Origin: Haemophilus haemolyticus
GTDB lineage: Bacteria; Pseudomonadota; Gammaproteobacteria; Enterobacterales; Pasteurellaceae
Assembly (NCBI RefSeq): GCF_003351405.1
Contig: NZ_CP031240.1
Coordinates: 372,001 to 436,000, forward strand
Length of the DNA stretch: 64,000 nt
Reading direction: 5' to 3'
Of this stretch, positions 18,892 to 27,099 are shown one piece after another. Position numbers and translations under genes: made by a program. The notes beneath the pieces are model-generated. The model did no database searches. It was not told the DNA's origin and saw only the letters and a program-made list of their open reading frames with translations. Every line of letters starts with the position of its first letter. The stretch's first letter is position 1.

Positions 18892-20145
18892 TTATTTAGG
18901 TTGAGGTTGTTTGGTTGCATCAAAAAAGGCTTCATAGCCAAAAAGATATTTTATTGCACCATCTTTGCCTGCAACGGTTGGATACATACCAGAATCTGGA
19001 TCAAAAATATAGTTCACACGTCCAACTATGTCGCTACCATCTTTTGAAATAGTAGCAGAATAACTACCTGTAGCCTCATCCCCAAAATCTACATGACCAT
19101 TATTCACTTTATTTTCTGTAATCTCTTTTTCTCCCAACGTAACTCTACCTACGGTTGTACTATCGATAGTTCCCGACATTTTAAATTTATCAGAAGAATT
19201 TTTTTGAACATTAAGTGTAACATCACCGTCTTCACCTGTCGTCGTTCGTGCGTAGCGTTCCTCGTCAGAGTTACTAAGCTTAACTTTTGCAAATACTTTA
19301 CCGTTATAAGTTGCATTAACTAAATCGCTAGATTTACCAGCTACTACAGGTTGAGAAAACAGCGTTTTAAGATCATCGTATGAAGATGCTGCTGGTTTAG
19401 CTGCTGCTTCTGCTTTAGCTGCTTCTGCTTTAGCTGCTTCTGCTTTAGCTGCTTCTTCTGCTTTAGCTGCTTCTGCTTTAGCTGCTTCTGCTTTAGCTGC
19501 TTCTGCTTTAGCTGCTTCTTCTGCTTTAGCTGCTTCTGCTTTAGCTGCTTCTGCTTTAGCTGCTTCTGCTTTAGCTGCTTCTGCTTTAGCTGCTTCTGCT
19601 TTAGCTGCTTCTTCTGCTTTAGCTGCTTCTGCTTTAGCTGCTTCTGCTTTAGCTGCTTCTGCTTTAGCTGCTTCTTCTGCTTTAGCTGCTTCTGCTTTAG
19701 CTGCTTCTGCTTTAGCTGCTTCTGCTTTAGCTGCTTCTGCTTTAGCTGCTTCTGCTTTAGCTGCTTCTGCTTTAGCTGCTTCTTCTGCTTTAGCTGCTTC
19801 TGCTTTAGCTGCTTCTGCTTTAGCTGCTTCTTCTGCTTTAGCTGCTTCTGCTTTAGCTACTTCTGCTTTAGCTGCTTCTTCTGCTTTAGCTGCTTCTGCT
19901 TTAGCTGCTTCTGCTTTAGCTGCTTCTGCTTTAGCTGCTTCTTCTGCTTTAGCTGCTTCTGCTTTAGCTGCTTCTGCTTTAGCTGCTTCTGCTTTAGCTG
20001 CTTCTGCTTTAGCTGCTTCTGCTTTAGCTGCTTCTGGTTGAACTGGTATTGGACGAGCATCTCCAGAATTTGAAGTAGATTTACAAGCAGCCAAACTTAG
20101 TGCAATACACATCGCTAATGCGGTTGTTTTTAACGTTGGTTTCAT
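18892..20145 (-). CDS. surface lipoprotein with ~40 AEAAK repeats, probable Slam substrate
   Basis: The 417-residue protein starts with a lipoprotein signal (lipobox LAAC, Cys at residue 21), a short STSNSGDARPIPVQP spacer, about 213 residues of AEAAK/AEEAAK repeats (residues ~37-250), and a C-terminal domain of ~165 residues. AEAAK repeats form long, rigid, salt-bridged α-helices, so the repeat would act as a rod of roughly 300 Å if fully helical (inference from 1.5 Å per residue). The C-terminal domain has short β-strands (NATYNGKVFAKVKL, GDVTLNVQK, GHVDFGDEATGSYSATI, DIVGRVNYIF), like the small barrel of TbpB/HphA-type Slam clients. The adjacent Slam gene supports surface display. The ligand is unknown; the two-gene order (lipoprotein then Slam) is clear. 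Confidence 0.85.
   Translation of the reverse strand: MKPTLKTTALAMCIALSLAACKSTSNSGDARPIPVQPEAAKAEAAKAEAAKAEAAKAEAAKAEAAKAEEAAKAEAAKAEAAKAEAAKAEEAAKAEVAKAEAAKAEEAAKAEAAKAEAAKAEEAAKAEAAKAEAAKAEAAKAEAAKAEAAKAEAAKAEEAAKAEAAKAEAAKAEAAKAEEAAKAEAAKAEAAKAEAAKAEAAKAEAAKAEEAAKAEAAKAEAAKAEAAKAEEAAKAEAAKAEAAKAEAAAKPAASSYDDLKTLFSQPVVAGKSSDLVNATYNGKVFAKVKLSNSDEERYARTTTGEDGDVTLNVQKNSSDKFKMSGTIDSTTVGRVTLGEKEITENKVNNGHVDFGDEATGSYSATISKDGSDIVGRVNYIFDPDSGMYPTVAGKDGAIKYLFGYEAFFDATKQPQPK
19396..20036 (-). repeat. tandem 15/18-bp repeats encoding AEAAK / AEEAAK
   Basis: About 40 tandem copies of a 15-base unit (on the plus strand GCTGCTTCTGCTTTA), with eight 18-base variants (an extra TCT codon) and one variant codon (Val for Ala near 19858). 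The units differ almost only in that extra codon, which points to recent expansion by slippage or recombination. Both unit sizes are multiples of three, so copy-number change would alter the length of the rod without breaking the frame. Confidence 0.95.
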
Positions 20146-20399
20146 AACTTTTTCCTTTAAATATAAAGATATAGACTAACGCTTTCATTGAAATCATACT
20201 GACTACATGATGCCTCATTAACAATGAATTCCAATAAAAACGCCCAGCATGATAAACAAAAAAAAACAAAAAATAAATGAAAACTATTAATATTTGTTGA
20301 TTCTAAATACAATTTTCTAAATAAACGGCGTGTACAGTCATTCCATGTATTTTCATGATAGAATGCTGCTTAAAATTTTTTTCACCGCACTTTTTAAGT

Positions 20400-20852
20400 A
20401 TGTCGTTACAATTCAATATAATCGCCTTGTTATTGGTGATTTTAATTATTCTCGGGTTACTCAGTCACAACAGCGCAATTACCATTTCAGCTGCTGTATT
20501 ACTTATCATGCAGCAAACTTTTTTATCTTCACACATTCCTTTGCTTGAAAAATATGGCGTTAAAATTGGTATCATTATTTTAACCATTGGGGTTTTAAGC
20601 CCCTTAGTTTCAGGAAAAATTCAGTTGCCTGATTTATCAGGTTTTCTTAGTTGGAAAATGGCACTTTCCATTTCTGTTGGTGTGCTTGTGGCATGGCTTG
20701 CTGGCAAAGGTGTTCCTTTAATGGGCGAACAACCGATTTTAGTCACTGGCTTGCTTATCGGCACAATTATTGGTGTAGCATTTTTAGGTGGAATACCTGT
20801 TGGTCCACTTATTGCTGCAGGTATATTAGCTTTACTTTTAGGGAAAATTTAA
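20400..20852 (+). CDS. DUF441 family membrane protein
   Basis: This 150-residue protein starts [20 protein letters not shown] and has about four membrane helices, with the family block [23 protein letters not shown] near the C-terminus. Function is unknown (YeaL family in E. coli). The ATG at 20400 is preceded by an uptake signal. The stop codon TAA directly abuts the next ATG, so it is co-transcribed with the DUF423 gene. The 254 bases between this gene and the divergent lipoprotein gene are AT-rich and show no feature I can name beyond AT-rich promoter-like sequence. Confidence 0.85.
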   Translation: MSLQFNIIALLLVILIILGLLSHNSAITISAAVLLIMQQTFLSSHIPLLEKYGVKIGIIILTIGVLSPLVSGKIQLPDLSGFLSWKMALSISVGVLVAWLAGKGVPLMGEQPILVTGLLIGTIIGVAFLGGIPVGPLIAAGILALLLGKI

Positions 20853-21227
20853 ATGAAAAACAAATACCTTACTCTTGCTGCTTTAAGCGGTTTCTTCTGT
20901 GTCGCACTAGGCGCATTTGCGGCTCATGGCTTAAGCCATATATTAGAAGCTAAAGCATTATCATGGATTGATACGGGTTTAAAATATCAAATGTTCCATA
21001 CCATTGCAGTACTTGCCGTTGCATTATCTGCTTTAAGTGACAACAAATTCGCCCGATTATCCATGTCTTCTTGGTTAATTGGAACCTTATTATTTAGCGG
21101 AAGTTTATACGCACTCGCTTTCGGAGCAAGCAATGCAATAGTGTGGATTACGCCTATTGGCGGAACTTTATTTTTAATCGGATGGATTAGCTTAGCTTAC
21201 GGAAGTTTCAAAAATAAATCGCTATGA
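20853..21227 (+). CDS. ygdD: DUF423 family membrane protein
   Basis: A 124-residue protein with four predicted membrane helices. It begins MKNKYLTLAALSGFFCVALG, followed by AFAAHGLSHIL and the conserved GLKYQMFHTIAVL block of the DUF423/YgdD family. The function is unknown. It overlaps the next gene (hrpA) by four bases (ATGA) and abuts DUF441 upstream, forming a three-gene cluster. Confidence 0.88.
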   Translation: MKNKYLTLAALSGFFCVALGAFAAHGLSHILEAKALSWIDTGLKYQMFHTIAVLAVALSALSDNKFARLSMSSWLIGTLLFSGSLYALAFGASNAIVWITPIGGTLFLIGWISLAYGSFKNKSL

Positions 21228-24200
21228 AAAACAGATCGGCAAAACACGCATTAACACCTTTACAACAATCTCTTTTTTCTCAATTACATGACATCATGTT
21301 GGTGGATCAACGTCGCTTATCCGCCCGCATTCATGGTATTGGAAAAATTAAAAGCCAAGAGGCTCAACAAGCAGTTGCTGCAGAAATCCAGCTGCAGATT
21401 GAACAGGCTCAATTACGTGTAGAAAATCGTAAAAGTGCGGTGCAAAATCCCATTGTTTTTCCAGAGAGTTTGCCGGTTAGTCAACGTAAAGCTGAAATTC
21501 AAAAACTGCTTTCTGAGCATCAGGTCATCGTGGTGGCGGGGGAAACTGGTTCAGGTAAAACCACCCAATTGCCGAAAATGTGTTTGGAATTAGGTTTCGG
21601 CAATTTGGGAATGATTGGTCATACTCAACCTCGTCGTATTGCTGCACGCTCTGTGGCGGCGCGTATTGCGGAAGAACTGGAAACGGAGCTTGGCGGTTTA
21701 GTTGGTTATAAGGTTCGTTTTAACGATCAAATCAGTGATGATACGCAAATCAAGTTGATGACCGACGGGATCCTGTTAGCAGAAATTCAAAACGATCGTT
21801 TTCTCAATCAATATTCTTGTTTGATTATCGATGAAGCGCACGAACGTAGCCTAAATAACGATTTTATTCTCGGTTATCTGAAACAGCTTTTACCACGTCG
21901 TCGTGATTTAAAGGTCATCATCACTTCTGCAACCATTGATGTGGAACGCTTTTCTAAACATTTCAACAATGCCCCGATTATCGAAGTCTCGGGCAGAACC
22001 TATCCCGTTGAAGTACGCTATCGTCCCGTAGTGGAAGAAGATCAAGATCAGCTACAAGTCATTCTTAATGCGGTGGATGAACTGCAAGCAGAAGGTCGGG
22101 GCGATATCTTGATCTTTCTGAACGGTGAGCGTGAAATTCGCGATACGGCCGAAGCTTTACAAAAACAAAATCTAAAACACACGGAAATTCTACCGCTCTT
22201 TGCACGCTTGTCTGCGCAAGAACAAAATAAAATTTTCCATCCGAGCGGTTTAAATCGCATCGTGTTGGCTACCAACGTCGCAGAAACTTCATTGACCGTG
22301 CCAGGCATTAAATATGTGATTGACCCAGGTACTGCGCGAATTTCCCGTTATAGCTATCGCACCAAAGTACAACGTTTACCGATTGAACCTGTTTCACAGG
22401 CATCCGCTAATCAGCGTAAAGGTCGTTGTGGTCGTGTGAGCGAAGGGATTTGTATTCGTTTATATTCGGAAGAGGATTTTAATTCTCGTCCGGAGTTTAC
22501 CGATCCTGAAATTCTGCGCACCAATTTAGCCTCCGTTATTTTGCAAATGACGGCATTGGGCTTGGATAATATTGAAGCCTTCCCATTTGTGGATGCGCCA
22601 GATAAACGCCATATTCAAGATGGTATAAAACTGTTGGAAGAATTAGGTGCGTTTGAAATGGTTCGCACTAAAGCGGGCGAGAAACGTCAATTAACCACAG
22701 TAGGGCGTCAATTATCTCAACTCCCTGTGGATCCTCGTTTAGCGAAGATGTTGCTGACCGCTGTCTCACAAGGTGCCTTGCATGAAGTGATGATTATTGT
22801 CGCCGCGTTATCCATTCAAGATCCGCGCGAGCGTCCACAAGAAAAACAACAAGCTTCCGATGAAAAACATCGTCGTTTTGCCGATAAAAAATCGGATTTC
22901 TTGGCTTTCCTCAATCTTTGGCGTTACCTACAAGAACAACAAAAAGAATTGAGTAAAAACCAATTCCGTCGTCAGTGCCAAAAGGATTTCTTAAATTATT
23001 TACGTATTCGTGAATGGCAAGATATTTATCATCAAATTCGTTTAACTGTACGTGAAATGGGCTTGCCGATTAATTCTGAAAAAGCAGAATATCAGCAAAT
23101 TCATACCGCACTTTTAAGCGGATTGCTTTCTCATATCGGTTTAAAAGAAGCGGAGAAACAACAATATCTTGGCGCACGTAATGCCCATTTTGCAATTTTC
23201 CCTAATTCTGTACTTTTCAAAAAACAACCGAAATGGGTGATGGCGGCAGAGTTAGTGGAAACCTCCAAACTTTGGGGGCGCATGGTAGCGGAAATCGAGC
23301 CAGAATGGATTGAGCCACTTGCTGAGCATGTAATTAAAAAATCCTATTCCGAACCACGTTGGTCGAAATCTCGTGGCGCGGTGATTGCAGACGAAAAAGT
23401 GACGCTTTACGGTGTGCCGATTGTGGCTGCGCGACCAGTGAATTACGGCTCTATTGATCCAACAGTAAGCCGCGAAATCTTTATTCAATCTGCCTTAGTA
23501 GAAGGGGATTGGAATACCAAACATAAATTCTTCAAAGAAAATCAACGACTCGTTCGAGAAGTAGAAGAGTTGGAACACAAAAGTCGCCACCGAGATATTT
23601 TGGTGGATGATCGTACGCTTTTTGAATTTTACGATCAGCGTATTGGCACAGAAGTGGTTTCTCAAAAACATTTTGATACCTGGTGGAAAAAGGCGGAAAA
23701 ACAAGATCCTGAGCTACTTAATTTTGAACGCTCATTTTTGATTAATGATGATGCAGAACAAGTGAGCAAGCTGGATTTCCCGAATTTCTGGCATCAAGGC
23801 AATTTAAAACTCAAATTAACTTATCAATTTGAACCGGGTACCGATGCGGATGGTGTGACAGTACATATTCCGTTGCCATTGCTCAATCAAGTGGAAATGA
23901 CCGGCTTTGATTGGCAAATTCCAGGCTTGCGTGAAGAATTGGTGATTGCGTTGATTAAATCTCTGCCGAAATCTTATCGTCGTAACTTCGTGCCTGCACC
24001 TAATTATGCTCAAGCCTTTTTAAGCCGAGCTGTGCTATTGGAAAAACCGTTATTAGATACTCTGATTTATGAATTGCGTCGTATGACAGGCGTCACCGTA
24101 GAAGCGGAACATTGGAATTGGGAACAAATTCCAAGCCATTTAAAAATGACGTTCCGCGTGGTGGATGAAAACGGCAAGAAAATTGCCGAATCCATGAATT

Positions 24201-25132
24201 TGGATGAGCTGAAATTTAACTTAAAAGATCGTGTTCAGGAAAGTATTTCTGCTGTGGCAGATGATGGTATTGAACAAAGCGGGTTGCATATTTGGAGCTT
24301 TGCAGAACTGCCACAATGTTATGAACAAAAACAACGCGGTTTTAGCGTCAAAGCGTTCCCAGCCATTGTAGATGAAAAAGATGCCGTAGGTATTAAACTG
24401 TTTGAAACAGAGTTTGAGCAAGCGGTGGCGATGCAGCAAGGTTTACGCCGCTTGTTGTTGCTCAATGTACCGTCACCGATTAAATATTTGCATGAAAAAT
24501 TGCCGAATAAAGCCAAATTGGGGTTGTATTTTACCCCGTTCGGTCGTGTGTTGGATTTGATTGACGACTGTATTGCTTGTGCGGTGGATAAACTGATTGA
24601 TGATTTTGGCGGTTTTGTGTGGGATGAAACCGGCTTTGAAAAATTGCGCGATTTCGTGCGAGAAAACCTTAACGAAGTGACCGTGGATATTGCACAGAAA
24701 GTGGAGCAAATTCTCTCCCTTAACCATGCCTTAAACCAACGTTTAAAAGGCAAAATGGATTTCACTATGGCCTTTGCCTTTTCCGATATTAAGGCGCAAT
24801 TAAGCGGGCTGATTTACCCAGGTTTTGTGCAAAAGAGCGGTTATGATCGCCTACCGGATTTACAGCGTTATCTGCAAGCCATTGATAAACGTATTGATAA
24901 ACTGGCTCAAGATGTAAATCGAGATCGTGCCGCAATGCTACGCGTGGAACAAGTGCTACAGGCTTACCAACAACTTCTTGCTAAGCTCCCAAAATCCAAA
25001 CCGATTTCGGATGAGGTGGCTGAGATTCGCTATATGATAGAAGAATTGCGTGTGAGTTTATTTGCGCAGCAATTAGGCACGAAGTATCAGGTGTCGGATA
25101 AGCGGATTTTGAATATTATAGGTAGCGTATAG
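21224..25132 (+). CDS. hrpA: HrpA, DEAH-box RNA helicase
   Basis: HrpA is a large DEAH-box helicase; the E. coli protein acts on mRNA processing and on collided ribosomes. The 1302 residues start MKNRSAKHALTPLQQSL, with Walker A GETGSGKTTQLPK (~residue 105), DEAH box IIDEAHERS (~residue 202), SAT motif VIITSATID and the QRKGRCGRV motif VI (~residue 405). The length is full. The last ~32 residues (MIEELRVSLFAQQLGTKYQV and beyond) are repeated 1.6 kb downstream at 26743-26844, just before a good terminator, whereas this stop is followed only by AT-rich sequence. This suggests the present 3' end was supplied by an inserted segment. GC content and codon use inside the gene are ordinary, and two uptake signals lie in it. 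Confidence 0.95.
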   Translation: MKNRSAKHALTPLQQSLFSQLHDIMLVDQRRLSARIHGIGKIKSQEAQQAVAAEIQLQIEQAQLRVENRKSAVQNPIVFPESLPVSQRKAEIQKLLSEHQVIVVAGETGSGKTTQLPKMCLELGFGNLGMIGHTQPRRIAARSVAARIAEELETELGGLVGYKVRFNDQISDDTQIKLMTDGILLAEIQNDRFLNQYSCLIIDEAHERSLNNDFILGYLKQLLPRRRDLKVIITSATIDVERFSKHFNNAPIIEVSGRTYPVEVRYRPVVEEDQDQLQVILNAVDELQAEGRGDILIFLNGEREIRDTAEALQKQNLKHTEILPLFARLSAQEQNKIFHPSGLNRIVLATNVAETSLTVPGIKYVIDPGTARISRYSYRTKVQRLPIEPVSQASANQRKGRCGRVSEGICIRLYSEEDFNSRPEFTDPEILRTNLASVILQMTALGLDNIEAFPFVDAPDKRHIQDGIKLLEELGAFEMVRTKAGEKRQLTTVGRQLSQLPVDPRLAKMLLTAVSQGALHEVMIIVAALSIQDPRERPQEKQQASDEKHRRFADKKSDFLAFLNLWRYLQEQQKELSKNQFRRQCQKDFLNYLRIREWQDIYHQIRLTVREMGLPINSEKAEYQQIHTALLSGLLSHIGLKEAEKQQYLGARNAHFAIFPNSVLFKKQPKWVMAAELVETSKLWGRMVAEIEPEWIEPLAEHVIKKSYSEPRWSKSRGAVIADEKVTLYGVPIVAARPVNYGSIDPTVSREIFIQSALVEGDWNTKHKFFKENQRLVREVEELEHKSRHRDILVDDRTLFEFYDQRIGTEVVSQKHFDTWWKKAEKQDPELLNFERSFLINDDAEQVSKLDFPNFWHQGNLKLKLTYQFEPGTDADGVTVHIPLPLLNQVEMTGFDWQIPGLREELVIALIKSLPKSYRRNFVPAPNYAQAFLSRAVLLEKPLLDTLIYELRRMTGVTVEAEHWNWEQIPSHLKMTFRVVDENGKKIAESMNLDELKFNLKDRVQESISAVADDGIEQSGLHIWSFAELPQCYEQKQRGFSVKAFPAIVDEKDAVGIKLFETEFEQAVAMQQGLRRLLLLNVPSPIKYLHEKLPNKAKLGLYFTPFGRVLDLIDDCIACAVDKLIDDFGGFVWDETGFEKLRDFVRENLNEVTVDIAQKVEQILSLNHALNQRLKGKMDFTMAFAFSDIKAQLSGLIYPGFVQKSGYDRLPDLQRYLQAIDKRIDKLAQDVNRDRAAMLRVEQVLQAYQQLLAKLPKSKPISDEVAEIRYMIEELRVSLFAQQLGTKYQVSDKRILNIIGSV

Positions 25133-25188
25133 CTTAGTAATATAATTAATAAAAATATTTTATTTTTTTGTGAAAAATTGGAGCATGT

Positions 25189-26295
25189 ATGAAAGATTTT
25201 TGGAATCAAATTCCGAATTGGATTAAAGTTATCTTATCATCTTTAATTTCTATCTTTATTCTTGTGCATTTTGAATCCTTATATTCATTATTTAGTTATG
25301 TTTCTAATGATGAAATTATTAAACAAGGTGGTTTTTGGACTTTATTCTCATTAATTTTTTCAGCGCCAATTGCTTTCGCTATTTGGAGTTTTAGAGACCG
25401 AAATGCTACAGATCAAATTAATAATGCTCGCAAAGATACTAATCTTAAAGAGTATCATAAGATTGTAGAGTGGATTACGAGTAAGGATAGCTCTGAAGAG
25501 CTAAAGATTTCAGCTATATATTATTTAAAAAGATTTTATGAGGATAAATCTCTAGGTTTTCAACAGGCAGCTTTACATCTTTTATTGTCTACTTGGGAAT
25601 CTATGCAAAAAAATGAACTAGAAAAATTAAAGAAAGTTAATGATAAAGCGGAAGCTAAATCCATAATTAATTCTTTAAGAGAAAATGGTAATAGCCCGTT
25701 AGGTATTGCAATTACTAAAGTTTTATTAAGCAATGAGGGAAAATGTATACTGGCTTATCCTGAAGTATTTTCTATTATTTGTCTTGCTGGCATGAATTTT
25801 TATTTGCCTGGTTTATCAAATGATATTGTAAATAATCTTTTTAATAACAAAAAAATAAAATATTCAGGAATTCAATTACAGGGGTGTCAATTTAGGTGCA
25901 TTAATTTAGAAAATCTTGACTTTTCTAATTCTAATTTTCAGGGAACAGAATTAGGGAATATATATGACAGTTCTGAAGTCAGTGTTTGGAATAATATTAA
26001 TTTTTGTAAATGCAACTTTAGCTATTCAACATTTAATGAAATTGAGCTTAAAAACTGTGATTTTTCAGATGGTAACTTTAGGAATGTAAAGTTCTATAAA
26101 TGTGATATTGATGATTCAACAAGGTTTAATAGTGTAACTTTATTTGGTTCCTCACTGAGATTAACCCCCTTACCTCAACATGAAGCATTTTCGGCCAGTG
26201 CAGTTGGTGAGGAAGATCTGTTAAATTGGAAATATGAAGCTAACGGAACATATACTATAGAAGAGCTTAAAAAGCTCGGTATAATAGTTTATTGA
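25189..26295 (+). CDS. membrane-anchored pentapeptide-repeat protein
   Basis: This 368-residue protein starts MKDFWNQIPNWIKVILSSL. Two N-terminal membrane helices (residues ~14-34 and ~47-68) are followed by a soluble helical region (LKEYHKIVEWITS to ~residue 200), and then by pentapeptide-like repeats (residues ~222-310: LQGCQFRCINLENLDFSNSN, FCKCNFSYSTFNEIELKNCD). These have Phe/Leu at regular 5-residue spacing. Pentapeptide repeats fold as a quadrilateral β-helix; no ligand can be named. GGAG lies upstream of the ATG. The gene is notably AT-rich (many Asn, Ile, Lys codons) and has no uptake signal, unlike its neighbours, and it sits between two copies of the hrpA tail. Horizontal acquisition is therefore likely. 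Confidence 0.75.
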   Translation: MKDFWNQIPNWIKVILSSLISIFILVHFESLYSLFSYVSNDEIIKQGGFWTLFSLIFSAPIAFAIWSFRDRNATDQINNARKDTNLKEYHKIVEWITSKDSSEELKISAIYYLKRFYEDKSLGFQQAALHLLLSTWESMQKNELEKLKKVNDKAEAKSIINSLRENGNSPLGIAITKVLLSNEGKCILAYPEVFSIICLAGMNFYLPGLSNDIVNNLFNNKKIKYSGIQLQGCQFRCINLENLDFSNSNFQGTELGNIYDSSEVSVWNNINFCKCNFSYSTFNEIELKNCDFSDGNFRNVKFYKCDIDDSTRFNSVTLFGSSLRLTPLPQHEAFSASAVGEEDLLNWKYEANGTYTIEELKKLGIIVY

Positions 26296-26552
26296 AATAG
26301 TATTACAAGTTAAGAAGATACTTATACTATTTTTTTATCATTTAGTATATATGATAAGACAAGGGGTCTGAATAATGACTAGATATAGAGATTACTCATT
26401 TATAGTGATCTATTTAAAAATAGTATAGGTACATATGTTTGCGATATAGGCCCAAGAGTACAGTGAATTATCGTTCTGTTATCAAGATTTTTTGATTGTT
26501 TTCTCAAGTTTTTCAACCTCAAAAACACTTTCAAAATCTACCGCACTTTTTC

Positions 26553-26740
26553 TTATCGAAACTCCACATAAATCTTCTTTCCTAATCCTTCTGCAATACG
26601 TTGTAAAAAGGCAAGTGAGGTTTTTGGGTTGCCTGATTCAAAACGGCTAATAGCACTTTGGGCGATGCAGTTTTTTCTGTAAAACCTTTTGGGGTGAGTT
26701 GCTATTCTTGACGGGATTTAATGATTTAACGAATAAATTT
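26553..26740 (-). pseudogene. broken XRE-family (HigA-like) HTH regulator
   Basis: Read on the minus strand, one frame gives CIAQSAISRFESGNPKTSLA followed by FLQRIAEGLGKKIYVEFR and a stop, a classic HTH_3 (antitoxin-type) domain with its recognition helix. The preceding part of the domain (KSRQE, a stop, QLTPKGFTEKT) is in another frame, so the gene is broken by a stop and a frameshift. The region before that has no intact start. Such domains are usual in antitoxins of HigBA/RelBE modules, but no toxin gene is present. An uptake signal lies at 26540-26549. Confidence 0.7.
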
Positions 26741-26742
26741 AA

Positions 26743-26844
26743 TACGTGATAGAAAAATTACGAGTCAGTTTATTTGCTCAACAGCTGGGAACAAAATATC
26801 AAATATCGGATAAAAGAATAGCAAATATTATTAGTCAATATTAA
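26743..26844 (+). pseudogene. detached second copy of the hrpA 3' end
   Basis: TAC GTG then a frame reading IEKLRVSLFAQQLGTKYQIS, DKRIANII and a stop. Compared with the functional hrpA end (IEELRVSLFAQQLGTKYQVS, DKRILNII), it matches at nearly every residue but differs at many third codon positions, so this is a diverged copy, not a recent one. Upstream of TAC the similarity ends at once. The hairpin at 26861 directly follows, as expected for the ancestral hrpA terminator. Confidence 0.85.
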
Positions 26845-26860
26845 TGATAATAATACTCAA

Positions 26861-26888
26861 AATTAAGGCGGTATAAACCGCCTTAATT
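26861..26888 (+). terminator. terminator after the detached hrpA tail
   Basis: A perfect 12-bp stem (AATTAAGGCGGT / ACCGCCTTAATT) with loop ATAA, followed by TATTC. It probably was the original terminator of hrpA. Confidence 0.85.
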
Positions 26889-26904
26889 TATTCAAAACAC
26901 CAAA

Positions 26905-26920
26905 TACCTCTTTGTAAGTA
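26905..26920 (+). promoter_or_regulatory. probable NarP 7-2-7 site upstream of nrfA
   Basis: TACCTCT-TT-GTAAGTA matches the inverted heptamer arrangement of NarL/NarP sites at 13 of 14 defined positions. It lies 30 bp (centre to centre) upstream of an FNR-like site. In E. coli nrfA the corresponding spacing is about 33 bp. H. influenzae uses NarQ/NarP. Confidence 0.65.
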
Positions 26921-26935
26921 TTTTGAGAAATAATG

Positions 26936-26949
26936 TTGATCAATCTCAC
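26936..26949 (+). promoter_or_regulatory. FNR-like site upstream of nrfA
   Basis: TTGATCAATCTCAC: the left half matches TTGAT fully, the right half (CTCAC) matches ATCAA at three of five. It supports anaerobic induction of nrf by FNR, but the right half is degenerate and the site is inferred by eye. Confidence 0.5.
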
Positions 26950-27099
26950 ATTTTTTAGTTATACGAGTGGAAAAACTTTTTTCTTTTGGTATCTTACGCG
27001 CGAGTAAATCTATATCCACACATTTTATGTAGTATTAAGAATAATTCTCAACTTTCTATTTAACCTAACCTTTTTATTACAACAAATGGAGTGATTATC

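Noticed and set aside
19396..20036. Regular short repeats that could be mistaken for a CRISPR array
   Set aside because: There are no unique spacers; the units are contiguous, 15 or 18 bases, and encode AEAAK/AEEAAK within one lipoprotein frame.
19857..20060. Second open frame on the same strand through the repeat (KQ/L-rich peptide)
   Set aside because: It is open only because the 15-base repeat is free of stops in that frame too; it has no ribosome site and no sequence outside the repeat.
20146..20399. Possible Fur box in front of the Slam/lipoprotein pair
   Set aside because: I looked for GATAATGATTATC-like sequence and found only AT-rich DNA, so iron control cannot be claimed.
24319..24765. 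148-codon open frame antisense to hrpA
   Set aside because: It is a shadow of hrpA codons, with no ribosome site and no recognisable domain.
26296..26552. Possible small genes after the pentapeptide-repeat gene
   Set aside because: The only starts give peptides of under 20 residues with no ribosome site; nothing can be supported.
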